Below, piece after piece: positions 5,964-7,242 of a DNA stretch of 7,242 nt. The notes beneath the pieces were generated by a model. The model did no database searches and was not told the origin of the DNA. It worked only from the letters and a program-made list of their open reading frames with translations. The stretch covers positions 1-7,242 of the forward strand of contig CALGTU010000127.1 in assembly GCA_937901465.1 (NCBI GenBank), given 5' to 3'. The position numbers were made by a program, and so were the translations under genes. Position 1 is the first letter of the stretch. Every line of letters begins with the position of its first letter. This DNA is from an uncultured Clostridia bacterium. Lineage in GTDB: Bacteria > Bacillota > Clostridia > Oscillospirales > Ruminococcaceae.

Positions 5964-6539
5964 TTATTTAAGGAACATATTTATATGTTCTGTAATGTAT
6001 CTTCTTAATTGCTCATCGTCAGAAAGGTCTATCCCACACTCTTTTTTTATCTCCTCATAGCGAAGGATTGCAAGTTCGTGAAGGCTTGAAATCTCAAACG
6101 CAATAAAACGGCATTCGCCCTCGGTTTTTGTGTCGCCGAAATATTCTTCTATAAAGCGAAGGCTTCCTCTTTTCCCCGATATTTCACGATTGAGGAGCAC
6201 ATATTTCGACAGAGCTTTTGCAAACTTATGGTGCATAAGCATCATTTTCATAGACTGAAAGTGGACTTCAATAAGTTTTTCTTTCGGTGAAAGTTCTCCC
6301 TTGATTATTTCTGCTAAAGACGGGTTGCACTTAAAGGCATCCTCCTGAATTTCTTCATAGACAGCCATAAGCAGAGCCTCGCGTGAGCCGAAACAATAGT
6401 TTATCATAGCAAGGTTTACGCCTGCTTCTTTTGTGATGGCGCGCGATGTTACTTCCGACGGGTCACTGCACTCTGTCATAAGTTTTTCTGCCGCTTCAAG
6501 CAGCGCTTTTCTGGTCGCTTCGATATTTCGTTTATCCAT
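5964..6539 (-). CDS. TetR/AcrR-family transcriptional regulator (of the phosphotransferase operon)
   Basis: The 191-residue protein has a TetR N-terminal domain: helix 1 RKALLEAAEKLMTE (10-23), then VTSRAITKEAGVNLAMINYCFGS (30-52) as the helix-turn-helix, and REALLMAVYEEI as helix 4. The N-A-x-I-N-Y-x-F form of the recognition helix is a common variant. The C-terminal 130 residues are a helical ligand and dimer domain with several Met, His and Cys residues; no ligand can be named. It starts at ATG 6539 with AGGAGGAG (6550-6544). It is the first gene of an operon with the Rph-like enzyme, 14 bases apart, and the palindromes at its promoter differ from those of the other tetR. It therefore probably autoregulates the operon and lifts on binding a compound related to the enzyme's substrate. 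Confidence 0.92.
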   Translation of the reverse strand: MDKRNIEATRKALLEAAEKLMTECSDPSEVTSRAITKEAGVNLAMINYCFGSREALLMAVYEEIQEDAFKCNPSLAEIIKGELSPKEKLIEVHFQSMKMMLMHHKFAKALSKYVLLNREISGKRGSLRFIEEYFGDTKTEGECRFIAFEISSLHELAILRYEEIKKECGIDLSDDEQLRRYITEHINMFLK

Positions 6540-6553
6540 TTGCTCCTCCTGTT

Positions 6554-6569
6554 ATTAAACGCGTTTAAT
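6554..6569. promoter_or_regulatory. Operator of the second TetR, main palindrome
   Basis: ATTAAACGCGTTTAAT is a perfect 16-base palindrome starting 4 bases downstream of the -10 box, at the expected transcription start and just before the ribosome binding site. It shares no core with the CATAAC-N3-GTTATG words of the other tetR, as expected for a separate regulator. Confidence 0.75.
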
Positions 6570-6572
6570 TAT

Positions 6573-6600
6573 ATTATACACGTTTAATTAAGTTTGTCAA
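6573..6600 (-). promoter_or_regulatory. Sigma-A promoter of the tetR-phosphotransferase operon
   Basis: On the minus strand a perfect TTGACA (6600-6595), a 16-base spacer and a perfect TATAAT (6578-6573). Such a strong promoter is what one expects when a repressor keeps it off. Transcription would start near 6566, inside the palindrome. Confidence 0.88.
6581..6591. promoter_or_regulatory. Repeated half-site in the promoter spacer
   Basis: CGTTTAATTA at 6581-6590 exactly repeats 6562-6571, the right half of the main operator plus two bases, 19 bases away. It contains the palindrome TTAATTAA (6584-6591) and lies between the -35 and -10 boxes. It may be a second contact for the repressor, although AT-rich spacers can look alike by chance. 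Confidence 0.45.
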
Positions 6601-6614
6601 GAGGGATAAAGGGA

Positions 6615-6654
6615 AAAAGAAAAAGCCGTATCCGCTGATGTCGGATATGGCTTT
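6615..6654 (-). terminator. Rho-independent terminator of the 159-residue gene
   Basis: Inverted repeat 6622-6634 with 6642-6654: 13 positions, one non-Watson-Crick pair, 7-base loop. On the minus strand it is followed by TTTTTCTTTTT, a good U tract. It ends the transcript of the upstream hypothetical gene just before the next -35 box. On the plus strand it is followed only by TTTATATATT, so the minus direction is favoured. Confidence 0.8.
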
Positions 6655-6677
6655 ATATATTGAATTGTTTTATAATT

Positions 6678-7157
6678 TCAGCGTATTTCTTCAATAGTAA
6701 AACTGCCTGCATCAATATAATTCTGGCGCCCGGTATCGAGTTTCTGGCAGACCCAGAAGAATCGCTCATCATCAAAATCGAAATCGCTGTTTTCCATAAA
6801 ACTTTCGTCAAATACGATACGGTCAGGAAGATATTTGCAAAGTATAACCTCATCGCAACGCATAGGCTCAACAAGTTCGGTATGAAGAACCCCGACATCA
6901 TCAAGTATCCGTTTTAATACTTCGGGGCAGTATTCAGTCAGCAATGCGACAGGAAATGAGGCAGAGAGGAAACCATAGCATTTATCATAACTGCACGGCG
7001 TTTGGGGGCATAAGCGATACCAACGATTATCAGCCCAGTCGTCCCAATCACCGCATTGCAAGTCATTATGTGAATTAATTCTGTTACTGACAGCCGTAAA
7101 ATCATATTCGGATTTCAGTTCGACCGCTTTTGAGAATAATTCTGTATAATCCTTCAT
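6678..7157 (-). CDS. Hypothetical acidic, Cys-containing protein
   Basis: I do not recognise this 159-residue protein. It has no signal peptide or membrane helix, so it is probably cytoplasmic. It is acidic, most strongly in SDFDFDDE (124-131), and has eight Cys, including a loose cluster at 35, 50, 55 and 60 within a Trp-rich stretch (GDWDDWADNRWYRLC), then Cys77, 101, 107 and 137. The Cys spacing is not a standard zinc finger. The C-terminus (FFWVCQKLDTGRQNYIDAGSFTIEEI) looks like a beta-rich ending of a small globular fold. It starts at ATG 7157 with AGGT spaced 6 bases, and has its own promoter and terminator, so it is a complete single-gene unit. By eye its Leu and Arg codons are more mixed than its neighbours', which may hint at a different origin. 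Confidence 0.75.
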   Translation of the reverse strand: MKDYTELFSKAVELKSEYDFTAVSNRINSHNDLQCGDWDDWADNRWYRLCPQTPCSYDKCYGFLSASFPVALLTEYCPEVLKRILDDVGVLHTELVEPMRCDEVILCKYLPDRIVFDESFMENSDFDFDDERFFWVCQKLDTGRQNYIDAGSFTIEEIR

Positions 7158-7192
7158 ACCGTAACCTACCCTTCTTTTTAGGTGATGGAATT

Positions 7193-7221
7193 ATTATATC
7201 ATAATCCCTTGCCTCTATCAA
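7193..7221 (-). promoter_or_regulatory. Sigma-A promoter of the hypothetical gene
   Basis: On the minus strand TTGATA (7221-7216), a 17-base spacer and TATAAT (7198-7193), with TG one base before the -10. Transcription would start near 7186, about 30 bases before the start codon. A strong promoter that supports this being a real gene. Confidence 0.85.
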
Positions 7222-7241
7222 TAATTACCCCAACTAATTAT
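7221..7241. promoter_or_regulatory. Inverted repeat abutting the -35
   Basis: ATAATTA (7221-7227) and TAATTAT (7235-7241) form perfect 7-base arms around CCCCAAC. The repeat touches the first base of the -35 box, a position typical of an activator or upstream regulator. AT-rich arms make chance possible. It could also be a remnant of an element beyond the window edge. Confidence 0.4.
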
Positions 7242-7242
7242 G

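Noticed and set aside
6584..6591. TTAATTAA as an independent regulatory site
   Set aside because: It is a short AT-rich palindrome that is common by chance. It is kept only as part of the repeated half-site.
6660..6917. Plus-strand 85-residue frame opposite the hypothetical gene
   Set aside because: It has no promoter or ribosome binding site and is antisense to a frame that has both plus a terminator.

Overview
The window looks like chromosomal DNA of a low-to-moderate GC Firmicute, most likely a Clostridia gut-type organism (Oscillospiraceae or Lachnospiraceae relatives). This rests on the near-consensus sigma-A promoters, strong GGAGG ribosome binding sites, short intergenic gaps, a Thr/Glu-linker lipoprotein and a perfect match to the CcpA cre consensus. 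The taxon is an inference; there is no rRNA or other marker gene.

Region 1 (1-2258, minus strand) is a drug- or peptide-efflux type module. A TetR-family repressor (1562-2188) lies upstream of an ABC ATPase (719-1420), which overlaps by one base the start of an FtsX/MacB-type permease that runs off the window (1-719). The same palindromic word, CATAAC-N3-GTTATG, occurs twice in the ABC leader and as two overlapping copies at the tetR start site. The simplest reading is one repressor controlling itself and the transporter.

Region 2 (2308-3642, plus strand) is a single-gene unit transcribed divergently from tetR. It encodes a secreted lipoprotein with a long Thr/Glu linker and a zinc-metallopeptidase motif (HELTH, then NEGFA). 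Its extended -10 promoter is followed at once by a sequence that fits the CcpA cre consensus. A strong bidirectional terminator separates it from the convergent operon on the right.

Region 3 (3646-6600, minus strand) is a two-gene operon. A second TetR-family regulator (5964-6539) is followed 14 bases later by a 767-residue enzyme with the domain order of rifampin phosphotransferase: ATP-grasp domain, variable middle domain, C-terminal swivelling His domain. It lacks the C-terminal TIM barrel of true PEP synthase. The operon promoter carries a perfect 16-base palindrome just downstream of the -10 and a repeated half-site in the spacer, so it is probably autoregulated and inducible. This is the most interesting system here: a possible small-molecule or antibiotic phosphotransferase under a ligand-sensing repressor.

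Region 4 (6615-7242, minus strand) is a lone unrecognised 159-residue acidic, Cys-containing protein with its own promoter and terminator, and an inverted repeat next to the -35. No stretch over 300 bases lacks a gene. No RNA gene, CRISPR array, insertion sequence or attachment site was seen.
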